DNA of 64,000 bases from SIG78 sp045635745 (GCA_045635745.1 JAZTWG010000002.1:6229-70228); one strand, 5' to 3'. Counted from the first letter of the stretch, positions 45,435-54,751 are shown. Numbers and translations are program-made. Notes: generated by a model not told the origin, from the sequence alone.

Positions 45435-46844
45435 TCAGTCAATATTTTCCACCAGCTTGCGGTGCAGAGCGATCTGCGCCTGCTGGAAATCATCGCGTTC
45501 GATAATGAACTGCATATTTACCTGACGCATGCACTGATCCAGCGCCAGCACATTGATGTTGGCATCGGAAAGCGCCGCGGCTGCCTTGGCAAGAAAGCCC
45601 GGAATTTTCATATTGCTGCCGATCACACCGATAATGGCAACTCTGCGCAGCGTCATCTGGGCACTGTTGAAAACTTCTTCCAGTTCGGCAATGCATGCCT
45701 TGAGCGCAGCGTTCTTTTCCGATACATAATGAGTGATCGTGTTGGCATTGGTGTTTTTGGCAATATAGCTGATCTTGTGTTTGGAAAGTATATCGGTAAT
45801 GCGGTGATCGTAACCGCTCTGACCGACCATTTCCGAGTCAAAGATTTCAATGGCAACAATATCGTTGCGACCGCAGATCATATCGATTCTGGGCGTGGGC
45901 GATACATAATCGCGGCTGATAAGCGTGCCGGGGTGTTCAGGATCAAAAGCATTCTTTACGCGGATGCTGATGTCGTTGCGTTCCATCTCTTTGGAGGCTT
46001 TGGGGTGGATGGCTTCCATGGCCATATCAGCCAGCTGATCGGCAATATCAAAGTTGGTATAGCCGATAGTACGCACGCGGTCGGCACCCATAAGTTTGGG
46101 GTCGCCGGTGGAAAGGTGGAACTCTTTGTGGATAATACCTTCGCAAGCTTGGGTGACTACTGCCAGCTTGCTGAAAGTTATTTCGCTGTAACCGCGGTCA
46201 AAACGGTTCATGATACCGTCGGCGCACTTCACATAACCGGTAACGATCGGCATGCATTCGGCAAAGTTCAAGCCGTTGAGGTGGCGCATGATGTTTTCTT
46301 CGATGCTTTCGGACTCATTTTCTTTCCAGCCGGAGAGATCGATGAATACGGCGTTGACACCGTGCTTGCGCAGGATTTCCACAGCGTTGAACGCACTGTG
46401 AGCTTCGCCGACCGCGCTCAAAAATTCACGGGTGGCGGGCAGGTAATCTTCAGGACGGAAGTGCCCGTAGGTACGCAGTTTGAGGATATTCCGCAAGCTG
46501 TCGCGGATACCATCCATACGCTCATTGACAAAATTGTCGGCAACATTCTGATCCAGGCCGATGCTTTCAAAGGAGCGGTTGTATTCAATCATGCGATTGC
46601 GGGTTTCTGCCAGTTTCAGCTCCCAATCGCTGTTGCCGGCTGCGAACAAGCCGTAGATGCCGGGCGCGCCGGTCTTTTTGTCTTCCAGCAAAAGGTTGGT
46701 GATCCCGCCGTAGGCGGAGACTACAAAAATGCGATTGTAAAGTTCTGCACCGGAACGCTTGCCGATCAGGATGTTATCCATAAGTTCGCCGAAGCGGCTC
46801 ATGGAAGTTCCGCCGATTTTTTCTACTGTATGCAAATTAGCCAT
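45435..46844 (-). CDS. Aspartate kinase
   Basis: Makes aspartyl phosphate, the first step to lysine, threonine and methionine. 469 residues: an amino-acid kinase domain opening with TVEKIGGTSMSRFGELMDN and two C-terminal ACT regions (RVAIIGVIGSNMKIPGFLAKAA). KIGGTSM, not the usual KFGGTSV, recalls the aspartokinase group found in ectoine clusters, but no ect genes are present. An ACT region suggests feedback by an end product, perhaps threonine or lysine. GAGGA lies upstream, overlapping the hom stop; the gene starts five bases after hom, so the two are coexpressed. Confidence 0.92.
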   Translation of the reverse strand: MANLHTVEKIGGTSMSRFGELMDNILIGKRSGAELYNRIFVVSAYGGITNLLLEDKKTGAPGIYGLFAAGNSDWELKLAETRNRMIEYNRSFESIGLDQNVADNFVNERMDGIRDSLRNILKLRTYGHFRPEDYLPATREFLSAVGEAHSAFNAVEILRKHGVNAVFIDLSGWKENESESIEENIMRHLNGLNFAECMPIVTGYVKCADGIMNRFDRGYSEITFSKLAVVTQACEGIIHKEFHLSTGDPKLMGADRVRTIGYTNFDIADQLADMAMEAIHPKASKEMERNDISIRVKNAFDPEHPGTLISRDYVSPTPRIDMICGRNDIVAIEIFDSEMVGQSGYDHRITDILSKHKISYIAKNTNANTITHYVSEKNAALKACIAELEEVFNSAQMTLRRVAIIGVIGSNMKIPGFLAKAAAALSDANINVLALDQCMRQVNMQFIIERDDFQQAQIALHRKLVENID

Positions 46845-46849
46845 CGTTA

Positions 46850-48139
46850 TTAAATATCCTCTATTCTGAACATGTTGGTTTTTTCGATTACAAAGTCAAG
46901 CTTGGCGATTTCTTCCAGAGCTTTCTGCATGGCATTTTCTTTGGTGGCGTAGGTAACGATCAGCAGCGGAACCTTTTCATCTTTGCCTTCCGGCTGCATC
47001 AGACTGGAAATGCTGATCTGGTTCTTGGCCAGTATATCGGTTACTGCGGCAACCACACCGGGCTGTTCTTTGACGGTCAGACGCAGATAGAAACGGCTCT
47101 GCACTTCGTTGGCATCGACCAGCTGCACATCTTTGCTGCCGGCGCGGAATGCCGGTACCCGGCGAACGCTGTTATTGGCAATGTTCAACGCCACATCGAC
47201 GATGTCGGCAACAACGGCGCTGGCGGTGGCATCACGCCCGGCTCCGCGGCCGTAGAAGAGAGTCTGCCCCACGGTGTCGCCTTCGATCATCACGCCATTG
47301 AATACGCCGGAGATGGCTCCGAGCATGCTGTTGGACGGAATCAGAGTCGGAGCTACCGAAATACGCACCGCTCCAACAATATTTTTGATGACTGCCAGCA
47401 GTTTGAAGCGGTAGCCCAGTTTGCCCGCCATGGTCATATCCAGCTGGGTGATATTGCGGATGCCTTCAACCGAAACGGCATCCAGACCGAACCATTTGCC
47501 GTAAGCAAGACCGGCAAGGATCGCTGCTTTGTGAGCAGTATCAAAGCCATCGACGTCCAGCGAGGGATTGGCTTCGGCATAACCCAGCGCCTGTGCATCT
47601 TTGAGTACAGGCTCAAAAGCGGCGCCTTCGGCTTCCATACGGGTGAGAATGTAGTTGCAGGTACCGTTCATAATGCCGTACATGCGTTCGATCTTGTTGG
47701 AAACCAATCCTTCGCGCAAAGCCTTGATCACCGGAATCCCACCGGCTACACTTGCTTCGTAGTAAAGGTCGCAGTTATTGGCTTCCGCTGCGGCAAAGAG
47801 TTCCGCGCCGCGGGTGGCAAGCAGCGCCTTGTTGGCGGTAACAACTGCTTTGCCGGCATTGAGGGCTTTAAGGATGAAATCACCGGCAATGGTGGTGCCG
47901 CCGATGAGTTCCACAACAATATCGGATTCTTTGATAAGTTCATCCACACTGGTTGTCAGCAGTTCGGCGGGTACTTTTACGCCGCGATCGGTGGTGATAT
48001 CTTTATCCGCGATTTTAACCAGTTTTACATCCACATTGGTTCTTTCCAATATGACATCGTGATTTTTAAGCAGATTGTTTGCGGCACCGGCACCGACGGT
48101 CCCGAAACCGATGATACCGACTTTTACTGTTTTAGCCAT
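46850..48139 (-). CDS. hom: Homoserine dehydrogenase
   Basis: Reduces aspartate semialdehyde to homoserine on the way to threonine and methionine. 429 residues from ATG 48139, which has AGGA seven bases upstream; the frame stays open 45 bases more without a ribosome site. NAD(P) motif: VGIIGFGTVGAGAANNLL. Catalytic region: GIMNGTCNYILTRM and LGYAEANPSLDVDGFDTAHKAAILA. A C-terminal ACT domain (LRLTVKEQPGVVAAVTDIL) gives scope for threonine inhibition. It is first of the hom-ask pair. A -10-like TATTAT lies about 70 bases upstream. Confidence 0.95.
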   Translation of the reverse strand: MAKTVKVGIIGFGTVGAGAANNLLKNHDVILERTNVDVKLVKIADKDITTDRGVKVPAELLTTSVDELIKESDIVVELIGGTTIAGDFILKALNAGKAVVTANKALLATRGAELFAAAEANNCDLYYEASVAGGIPVIKALREGLVSNKIERMYGIMNGTCNYILTRMEAEGAAFEPVLKDAQALGYAEANPSLDVDGFDTAHKAAILAGLAYGKWFGLDAVSVEGIRNITQLDMTMAGKLGYRFKLLAVIKNIVGAVRISVAPTLIPSNSMLGAISGVFNGVMIEGDTVGQTLFYGRGAGRDATASAVVADIVDVALNIANNSVRRVPAFRAGSKDVQLVDANEVQSRFYLRLTVKEQPGVVAAVTDILAKNQISISSLMQPEGKDEKVPLLIVTYATKENAMQKALEEIAKLDFVIEKTNMFRIEDI

Positions 48140-48291
48140 TTTGAATTCCTGTATGTTTAAGAGTTTGTATTTAAAGTATTGCAATCGTATTAATATAATA
48201 CATAAATCGCCATAAGGAAAATATAAAACGATTTTTTTTTGATCTTTTCCGGCAATAATCTGTTTTGGGCGGCTGTTTCAATGTTTTTTTC

Positions 48292-50409
48292 TTATTTTGC
48301 GGATTTTTTCCGGAAGTTTCCGGACGCTTTTTCCACAATGTAGACCTGTACCCGGGAAGTGCGGGGGATGTTGAATTTCTGATCCTGAATCAAAAACTCA
48401 TAACCTCCGTTGTCGGATGGTGTTAGCGCAAGATCCACCGTGCCGCTGCCGGTTATGCTCAAAGTGTTGTGCATGGCGCCGCCGGTGAGGCCGGGCAGCC
48501 GGCCGGTCAGACTCTGGAATACTTTGCTGCGGACTTTTTGTGAACTCTTGCGGAATTTTTCGATCGGCATAATGCTTTGCAGCGATTCAAGACCGTTGGC
48601 GCAATCTTTCAACGGTTTGCCGAAATCCAGCCTTACAATGCGGTTGATGCCGTAGGCTGCTGCTGTATCGCGCAAAGGATATATCGCCTGATTATTGCAG
48701 TTCAAGAGATACATTTCGTGTGCCTGCGGCAGCATTATCGCGGCCACCGGATTGATAATATTGCCGCCGTAGATCACTGCATACACCCGTTCCGGAGCGG
48801 CGCCGGAACGGAGAAAGATTCCGCAGATAACAGTTATCAATAGAGCCAAAGCAATGAGAAAATGTTTGTGAATACGGGTTTGCAGCAGCCACAGCAGACT
48901 CAACAGCCAGAGCACTGCCGCTATCCACGATATGTGCATGACCGGACTTGCAGTTGTCCAGTTGCAGAAAAATTCGGCGCACCGGCAGATATATTCCAGC
49001 ATAAAATCAAGCAGATTGTTCCACAGCCATTGCGGATGCACAAAAATCATTTTACCCATCGAGCAGATGAAAAGCGGCAGCAATACCGGCAATATCAGAA
49101 AGTTTATCAGCATGCTTCCTGCAAAAATAATATCCTGAAACAGCAACACCAGCGGCATCGAAGCCAATGCCGCGGTCAGCGAAAATATCAGACCGCCGAC
49201 CACAAAAAGTTTAATCCGGTCATGAATCCTGCAGAAAAAGTTCTGCTGGCCCAGCAGCTTTGCCGGGCTGCACGAAACGGCTGTTATTTCACCGGTGCGC
49301 TCAATGGAAACTATCAGACACGCTGTGATGACAAAACTGTAAATAAAACCCGCATCGATGAGGTAATACGGATTCACCAGCAGAAAAAATGCACAAATCA
49401 ACGATAAAAATTCCAGCGGATTTATCTTGAGGTACATCGAACGGAAAAATTCCATCCCGATCACCATACAGAATGCCCGCATCGCCGGAGCATTGCCGCC
49501 TGCCGCAAGAACGTAGATCAGCAGCGTGCAGTTCAACAGCCAGTGCCATATCAGCGGCAGCGGTCTTGCCAGCAGCAGTATCAGGCCGGCTAAAACTCCG
49601 ATATGCAGTCCGCTGATGCTGAAAAGGTGCGATATGCCGACGGCATTGAACGATTTTACAGTTGCCGGGGGCAGCCGGGAGCGCATGCCCAGCGTTACTG
49701 CCGATAATATCGCCCGGTGTTCGGAGTTTTCGATGCCCTGTTCCAGCCTTTTGACCGCCTGCCGGACTTTGCGGGTAAGGAGCGAAAGATGTTTGCCGTA
49801 TCCATCCGGCGGATCGACCGTCTGGAGCGATTCAACAACTACTCTGCCGGTGAGTTTATTGCGCTGCAAGTAGTTGAAATAACCGTTGTTCTGAATACTT
49901 TTGCTTACGTTGCGCCACTTGCCGTTTTTATCGGCTTTGAAGAATGCCGCGCTGTTCTGCCAGGTGTAAAAATTGCCGGATATAAGATAATTGCAATTCA
50001 GGTCCACCCCGGGATTGATAAGTTTGTGCGGAAAGTAAAGCTGAACCTTCCCGAGATCAGGGCCTTTGATGATTTCGGCATTGACGGTATAAGGTACGGT
50101 ATCATCCGGATTGATCGCCGGACCTTGTGCGCGGGGGTCGATTATTCTGACTGTAGCATTTTCCAAGCGCTGATTGCGGACGTTGCTCTGAGAGGAAACG
50201 GTATGAAACGTGAAAACTCCGCCCAGAGTCAACGCCAAAAGCAGTATGATTACTTCTCGGAAAAGTCTGAAATACAGCAATCCGCCCAGCAGAAGTACCG
50301 CCACTGCCAATGCGGCAAATTTTCCGGGCATATCCAGAAACCAGATCGCGGAACAAACTATGCCGGTAATGTATAAATAATTGCGGTGAAAGTGTTTCCG
50401 TAACGACAT
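48292..50409 (-). CDS. comEC: ComEC/Rec2-family DNA channel protein with degenerate C-terminal domain
   Basis: An inner-membrane channel for single-stranded DNA in natural transformation. 705 residues from ATG 50409 (no strong ribosome site; an upstream TTG at 50448 lies inside the neighbouring terminator). An N-terminal pair of helices and an OB-like DUF4131 region are followed by the competence domain (HLFSISGLHIGVLAGLI, GNAPAMRAFCMVIG) with about nine helices. The last 200 residues occupy the place of the metallo-beta-lactamase-like nuclease, but the metal motifs (IDTG, SHxHxDH) are replaced by NCNNQ and LDFGKPLKDCANG, so no nuclease activity is expected. No other com genes are nearby. Confidence 0.82.
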   Translation of the reverse strand: MSLRKHFHRNYLYITGIVCSAIWFLDMPGKFAALAVAVLLLGGLLYFRLFREVIILLLALTLGGVFTFHTVSSQSNVRNQRLENATVRIIDPRAQGPAINPDDTVPYTVNAEIIKGPDLGKVQLYFPHKLINPGVDLNCNYLISGNFYTWQNSAAFFKADKNGKWRNVSKSIQNNGYFNYLQRNKLTGRVVVESLQTVDPPDGYGKHLSLLTRKVRQAVKRLEQGIENSEHRAILSAVTLGMRSRLPPATVKSFNAVGISHLFSISGLHIGVLAGLILLLARPLPLIWHWLLNCTLLIYVLAAGGNAPAMRAFCMVIGMEFFRSMYLKINPLEFLSLICAFFLLVNPYYLIDAGFIYSFVITACLIVSIERTGEITAVSCSPAKLLGQQNFFCRIHDRIKLFVVGGLIFSLTAALASMPLVLLFQDIIFAGSMLINFLILPVLLPLFICSMGKMIFVHPQWLWNNLLDFMLEYICRCAEFFCNWTTASPVMHISWIAAVLWLLSLLWLLQTRIHKHFLIALALLITVICGIFLRSGAAPERVYAVIYGGNIINPVAAIMLPQAHEMYLLNCNNQAIYPLRDTAAAYGINRIVRLDFGKPLKDCANGLESLQSIMPIEKFRKSSQKVRSKVFQSLTGRLPGLTGGAMHNTLSITGSGTVDLALTPSDNGGYEFLIQDQKFNIPRTSRVQVYIVEKASGNFRKKSAK

Positions 50410-50460
50410 TTTTTTTAATCTGTTTTTCGGTATTCTGCTTGATGTCAATTGGCGGATGAT

Positions 50461-50498
50461 AAAAAAACCGCCCGTATTCCTTAAAAAATATCGGGCGG
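50461..50498 (-). terminator. Rho-independent terminator after the ceramidase-like gene
   Basis: CCGCCCG (50468-50474) pairs with CGGGCGG (50492-50498), extended by a few A-T pairs, and the minus strand then reads seven Ts (50467-50461). Confidence 0.8.
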
Positions 50499-50517
50499 CT
50501 TGCAGTTTTTCAACAGA

Positions 50518-51855
50518 TTACTTGTTGAGCAGTTCGATCGCTCCGGCGATCATTGCTTCGCCCACGGTGGGGTCGGCAAGTCCGCGCGACGGACTGGTTT
50601 CGTAACCGCCGTTGCCGTAGTTGCCGGGCAGACCGACATAACCGATTTCGCCCATGCCCAGTGCCGCCAGCACGGTCATCGGGTAACGGGAGGCTTTGCG
50701 GATGGCAATACCCAGTTCCACAAAAGGTTCTGCCGGCAGCGAAACGATCGCCAGGTCTTTGTTGAAGGCGATTACGATCTGCTGCTCCATGCGTTTGGTT
50801 GTTATGGGGTTGTCGCGGCATGCCAGCAGGCGTTCGGCAAAGTATTTCTTGACGAACGGTACGCCGCGGGCGATATCTTCGCTGGTAAAGTCGCGGCCGT
50901 CTTCCATAACGGCATCTTTGTTTTCTTCGTAAACTTTTTTCGCTTCGTTATATTCAGCATCGGAGACCTGATAGTAGGGCGCTTCAAATTCGCTCATATC
51001 GGTACGGATGCAGAGGTCATCCATTTTCTTGAAGCGGTACAGTGCCGACAGCAGCACTCCGGCATAGCCTTTGCCGATACGCACTGCTTCGGCGTAATCG
51101 GTCTGGCTTTCGCCGGTGGAAACATCAAAGTGATTGATGTTGCCCTGCGGAGCAATGATGGTCATAACGGGTATATCGTAGCCCAGCTGGTACTGAATTT
51201 CTTTTTCCATTACACCCGGCCAGTCAGCGGAAACCCAGTCGCCGCCGATGGTATCGGTGTGGTTGGAGATATTCGCCAGCATAAAGACCGCCTTGCCGTT
51301 CTGTTTGACCTGCATCATAATGATCTGCGGATCGGTGGTGCCTTCCGGATGGTCGATTTCCGGATTGAGTTTGCCGGGGTTGGTCAGGGTCTTGCCGTTT
51401 TTCATGATGTAGCGGCGGTTGAACGCCAGCGTGGTGCATTCGGTGGTGGCGGCATAAAGTTCAGCGGGGGCCAGCGATTTGACCGCCTGCTGCAGCGCAC
51501 TGATGGTTTTGGCGGTAACACTGGCCATATATTCTTCATCGAAATCAGCGCCGAAAAGCTTGCTGGTGTAGGGGCCCGTATGCGTGTGGGTGCAGCAGTA
51601 AAGCGTATTGCCGGCCAGTTCGGGCAGAACTGCGTTGACCTTTTCGGCAATGCCATCCATTACCGCGCGGGCCATCAAGCAGAGATCGTAAGAAACGATC
51701 GCGGCGATTTTATCGCCGGTGCGGAAGGCCGCGGCTTTAACATTCAAGCGGTCAAGGGCACCTTTGTTGGGGCGGGGGTTGAAATAGCCGCACAGCGGGG
51801 CGCCGAGAGGGGGGGTGATGTCTTCGCGGGAAAAACCGAATTCCAGATTACTCAT
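50518..51855 (-). CDS. Neutral/alkaline ceramidase-family hydrolase, cytosolic
   Basis: A 445-residue protein of the neutral ceramidase N-terminal domain family. Its opening FSREDITPPLGAPLCGYFNP, the zinc HTHTGP in CCTHTHTGPY, LANISNHTD and IIAPQGNINHFD match the family. There is no signal peptide and the Ig-like C-terminal domain of secreted ceramidases is missing, so the substrate is probably not ceramide; many PVC genomes hold such short forms of unknown substrate. Biased codons hint at high expression. AAGGAGATATACC precedes ATG 51855, a strong ribosome site. It is monocistronic with a good terminator. Confidence 0.8.
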   Translation of the reverse strand: MSNLEFGFSREDITPPLGAPLCGYFNPRPNKGALDRLNVKAAAFRTGDKIAAIVSYDLCLMARAVMDGIAEKVNAVLPELAGNTLYCCTHTHTGPYTSKLFGADFDEEYMASVTAKTISALQQAVKSLAPAELYAATTECTTLAFNRRYIMKNGKTLTNPGKLNPEIDHPEGTTDPQIIMMQVKQNGKAVFMLANISNHTDTIGGDWVSADWPGVMEKEIQYQLGYDIPVMTIIAPQGNINHFDVSTGESQTDYAEAVRIGKGYAGVLLSALYRFKKMDDLCIRTDMSEFEAPYYQVSDAEYNEAKKVYEENKDAVMEDGRDFTSEDIARGVPFVKKYFAERLLACRDNPITTKRMEQQIVIAFNKDLAIVSLPAEPFVELGIAIRKASRYPMTVLAALGMGEIGYVGLPGNYGNGGYETSPSRGLADPTVGEAMIAGAIELLNK

Positions 51856-51970
51856 GGTATATCTCCTTGTTGATTATTTGTATATTCAAAACGGTTTATT
51901 TTATTGTTGATTATTAAGATACAGTAATAATTGATTTTTTCAAGTTCAGGCGCTTACAAAATGTGATTTT

Positions 51971-52177
51971 CTATTTAACTTCTTCGGCGTTTTCGTACAT
52001 ATATTCCATAAATTCCTGAAAATTGAATTCGTATCCCAGGTCAGCGGCAAACGCCATAAAGGCATCGATCACCTGTTCCTGTTCGGTGTACATTTTCTGG
52101 AAAGAGAGCGCTTTTTCCCGCAGAACCAGATCAGTTTCCAGAAGTTTATAAAGTTTTACGATATTTTCTTTGCTCAT
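51971..52177 (-). CDS. Nif11-family small protein without core peptide
   Basis: A 68-residue acidic protein. MSKENIVKLYKLLETDLVLREKA and FAADLGYEFNFQEFMEYM match the Nif11 domain: a first helix with two conserved Leu, then AxxxGY and a last helix. Nif11-like leaders usually carry a GG/GA site followed by a modified core (lanthipeptides or other RiPPs), but this one stops at EEVK right after the domain, and no LanM, YcaO or radical-SAM RiPP enzyme is within the window. It may be a stand-alone Nif11 protein of unknown role. GGAG sits seven bases before ATG 52177, and a strong promoter lies upstream. Confidence 0.72.
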   Translation of the reverse strand: MSKENIVKLYKLLETDLVLREKALSFQKMYTEQEQVIDAFMAFAADLGYEFNFQEFMEYMYENAEEVK

Positions 52178-52214
52178 AGCTCATCTCCGTTTAAGTGCTT
52201 ATGATTACAAGCAT

Positions 52215-52243
52215 ACTATACCACCCGGCCGGCGTTTTTGCAA
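52215..52243 (-). promoter_or_regulatory. Promoter of the Nif11-family gene
   Basis: On the minus strand TTGCAA (52243-52238), a 17-base spacer and TATAGT (52220-52215), with TGG just before the -10 (extended -10). It gives a leader of about 30 nt and looks strong. Confidence 0.68.
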
Positions 52244-52404
52244 TAACTGTATGGCTCTTGAGCCGGAAAAATTGTCCCTGCTGCGCAGAAATATTTGTAT
52301 TTGGAAAAAAATGTGCTTTATTAACATGCGATCCAGGATTTACAACAGGGATATTCTGCCTGAAATAATGTAATATACAGAAAAAAACTTTACCGGAGTT
52401 TGTT

Positions 52405-53358
52405 ATGTCTGATAAATCTTTTGAAACATTTTATTCCTCCCGTGCCGATAATTCCATGCAGCCGGCGCTTTTGCAGAAAGCCCGTTCGGAAGCTCCCCGT
52501 CCGCTGCTGGTGGCTTTGCATACCTGGAGCTGCGACCGCTATACCTGTTCGTGGGAACTTTACCGCAGCTGCTGCGAAGTTCTGGACTGGCATTTGATTT
52601 ATCCGGAGTTCCGCGGGCCGAACACCCGGCCGGAGGCTTGCGGTTCGGAGCTGGTGGTGCAGGATATTGTTTCAGCCATGGAATATGCCAAAAGCGTTTG
52701 CAATGTCGATCCTGACAAAGTTTATCTTGCCGGTGGTTCCGGCGGCGGGCATGCGGCGTTGCTGACTGCGGGGCGGTATCCGGAGTTGTGGACGGCTGTT
52801 TCCACCTGGTGCCCGATTTCTGATATCGCCATCTGGCACCGGGAGTGCGAAAATCATTGCCGGGTGTACCACGACCATATAGAACTGGTGTGCGGCGGCG
52901 ATCCGTGGCAGGATGAGAACGCCCGGGCAGAAGCGGCCAAACGCTCGCCGGCAACTTATTTGGCCGGAGCTGAAAAAAAGACGATAATTGATATAAGTAC
53001 CGGTATTCACGATGGTCATGCCGGAAGTGTGCCGATAAGTCATGCATTCCGGGCATTCAATCTGATGTGCGCCCCCGGGGATCGTTTCAGCGAAAGCGAT
53101 ATAGATTTTATGGTGAAAAACGAAGCTATCCCGGCCGGACTTCAATATCGCGGCGAAGCCGAACCCTCGTTTGAGGAGCGTGCCATTCTGCTGCGGCGGG
53201 TTTCCGGTAATGTGCGTATAACGATTTTTGAAGGTGCGCATAACATTCTGGGCGGTGCGGCATGTGCGTGGCTTGCCAATCAGCTTGAACCTTTGAAACC
53301 TGACTGGCGGGTGTGCGGCAAATGTGTACTCAGCAATGATTCGGAATTGACTCATTGA
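52405..53358 (+). CDS. Alpha/beta hydrolase, S9 prolyl-oligopeptidase-like
   Basis: A 317-residue cytosolic serine hydrolase. The nucleophile elbow is in VYLAGGSGGGHAALLT, after PDK; the oxyanion region is in LLVALHTWSC. The final His of the triad is plausibly in FEGAHNILGG (about residue 282) and the Asp in the segment before. S9-type esterases and peptidases are both possible. ACCGGAG precedes ATG 52405. It begins a rightward set: hydrolase, phosphoesterase, GNAT and M28 peptidase. Confidence 0.78.
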   Translation: MSDKSFETFYSSRADNSMQPALLQKARSEAPRPLLVALHTWSCDRYTCSWELYRSCCEVLDWHLIYPEFRGPNTRPEACGSELVVQDIVSAMEYAKSVCNVDPDKVYLAGGSGGGHAALLTAGRYPELWTAVSTWCPISDIAIWHRECENHCRVYHDHIELVCGGDPWQDENARAEAAKRSPATYLAGAEKKTIIDISTGIHDGHAGSVPISHAFRAFNLMCAPGDRFSESDIDFMVKNEAIPAGLQYRGEAEPSFEERAILLRRVSGNVRITIFEGAHNILGGAACAWLANQLEPLKPDWRVCGKCVLSNDSELTH

Positions 53359-53380
53359 GTGTTGTGAAAGGGTGTTTATT

Positions 53381-54676
53381 ATGGGTGAGCTTAAAAAAGA
53401 TGCTCCGGTGTTGAAAATCGGTATCGTAAGCGACAGTCAATGTTATGATGTCCGTGAAGACTGGGGTATGAGCAATCTTGCTGATGCACTCAAGCTGCTG
53501 GCAGAGAAAAAACCTGAAATGCTTATTATGCCCGGCGATCTGGCCGATCTGGGGGATTACCCCGGGGCGTTCACACTCTACCGGGAGTTGTGCCGGGAAT
53601 ATTTCCCCGATAAAGAAGTTCTGCATATAGCCTGTGCCGGCAATCACGATCTCTGGACTCGGGAACGGGGAGCAAATCTGGAAGCGCCTTTCAAACGCTT
53701 CTGCGAAGGGTTGGGCCTGCCGGTGGAAAACCCCTGCCATACGATAGTAAAAGGTTATGATTTTATTACACTGTCGGAAAATATCAACTGCAACTATACC
53801 CCCGAACTTATTGATTCACTTGCCCGTGAACTGGAAATTGCCGCCGCGCGCGACAGTAAAAAGCCCATATTTGTAATATCGCACTTTCCGCCCCGCGGTA
53901 CCATGTCCGGCAGTATCGGTAAATCCGGCCGGGATTCTCTGCGGGAGCTTTTCAATAAATACCCGCAGGTGATTTCCATATCCGGCCACACCCATTATCC
54001 GCTGGAAGATGAACGCTGTATCTGGCAGGGCGAATTTACTGCATTTACCTGTTCCACATTAAGCTACGGCTGTGTTGAAGAGCGACCGTTCAACAGCTGC
54101 AACAGTATATTGCCATTCGGCAGAGAAGTTGCACAGGCACTCTATATGGAAGTCTTTGCCGATCATGTGGAAATCCATCGTTACAATGTAACGGATCGCC
54201 GGGAAATCAAACCCGGTAAAGTGTGGAATTTTGCCTTGCCGTATGATCCGGCAAATCCGGAGTATTCTGTAAGCCGGCGCGCTGAAAAGCGTACTGCCCC
54301 TGTATTCTCCGATGATGCCGGATTGGTGCTGCGTTACGATTACGGATTTGTCTACGCGGTCTTTGATGCGGCTGAACACGAAGATCTGGTGCAGTTTTAC
54401 CGCATCGAAGCGGCGCGGCAGGATGCCGATGGTGTTTATCGGGTGGTGAAAAGTGCGGATTATGTATCAGACTTTTACCGGCTGAAAGCCAATCAGTCCC
54501 GACGTATGTTTTTCAAGCTGCCGCACGATATGTTTATTGCCGGGGAAAAACACCGGATCAGCATTTATGCCATTGAGTCATTCGGTAAGACCAGCGCGCC
54601 GCTGACCATAGAGCGGGTGATTCCGCCGGATTGGCGCTTCAGAGAGATCGAAGCGGATGCTATGCCGCAAGAGTGA
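53381..54676 (+). CDS. Cytosolic calcineurin-like phosphoesterase
   Basis: A 431-residue metallophosphoesterase without a signal peptide, unlike the two others in the window. ATG 53381 is chosen because GAAAGGG lies eight bases upstream. The motifs are VSDSQCYD (the usual DxH here reads DxQ), MPGDLADLG, CAGNHDLWTR, VISHFPPRG and ISGHTHYP. The His-to-Gln change affects a metal ligand. From about residue 270 the rest folds separately, perhaps as a beta-sandwich (residues 310-420). The substrate is unknown. It is 22 bases after the S9-like hydrolase. Confidence 0.78.
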   Translation: MGELKKDAPVLKIGIVSDSQCYDVREDWGMSNLADALKLLAEKKPEMLIMPGDLADLGDYPGAFTLYRELCREYFPDKEVLHIACAGNHDLWTRERGANLEAPFKRFCEGLGLPVENPCHTIVKGYDFITLSENINCNYTPELIDSLARELEIAAARDSKKPIFVISHFPPRGTMSGSIGKSGRDSLRELFNKYPQVISISGHTHYPLEDERCIWQGEFTAFTCSTLSYGCVEERPFNSCNSILPFGREVAQALYMEVFADHVEIHRYNVTDRREIKPGKVWNFALPYDPANPEYSVSRRAEKRTAPVFSDDAGLVLRYDYGFVYAVFDAAEHEDLVQFYRIEAARQDADGVYRVVKSADYVSDFYRLKANQSRRMFFKLPHDMFIAGEKHRISIYAIESFGKTSAPLTIERVIPPDWRFREIEADAMPQE

Positions 54677-54751
54677 ATTTTGGCAAATTGGTAAAAATTT
54701 TCAACAAAAAGCTATTTACGGATCCCGTTTCAAGGAGTATAGTAAATGGTC

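Noticed and set aside
45462..46853. A 463-codon plus-strand frame opposite the aspartate kinase gene
   Set aside because: It mirrors ask nearly base for base and shows no protein-like pattern.
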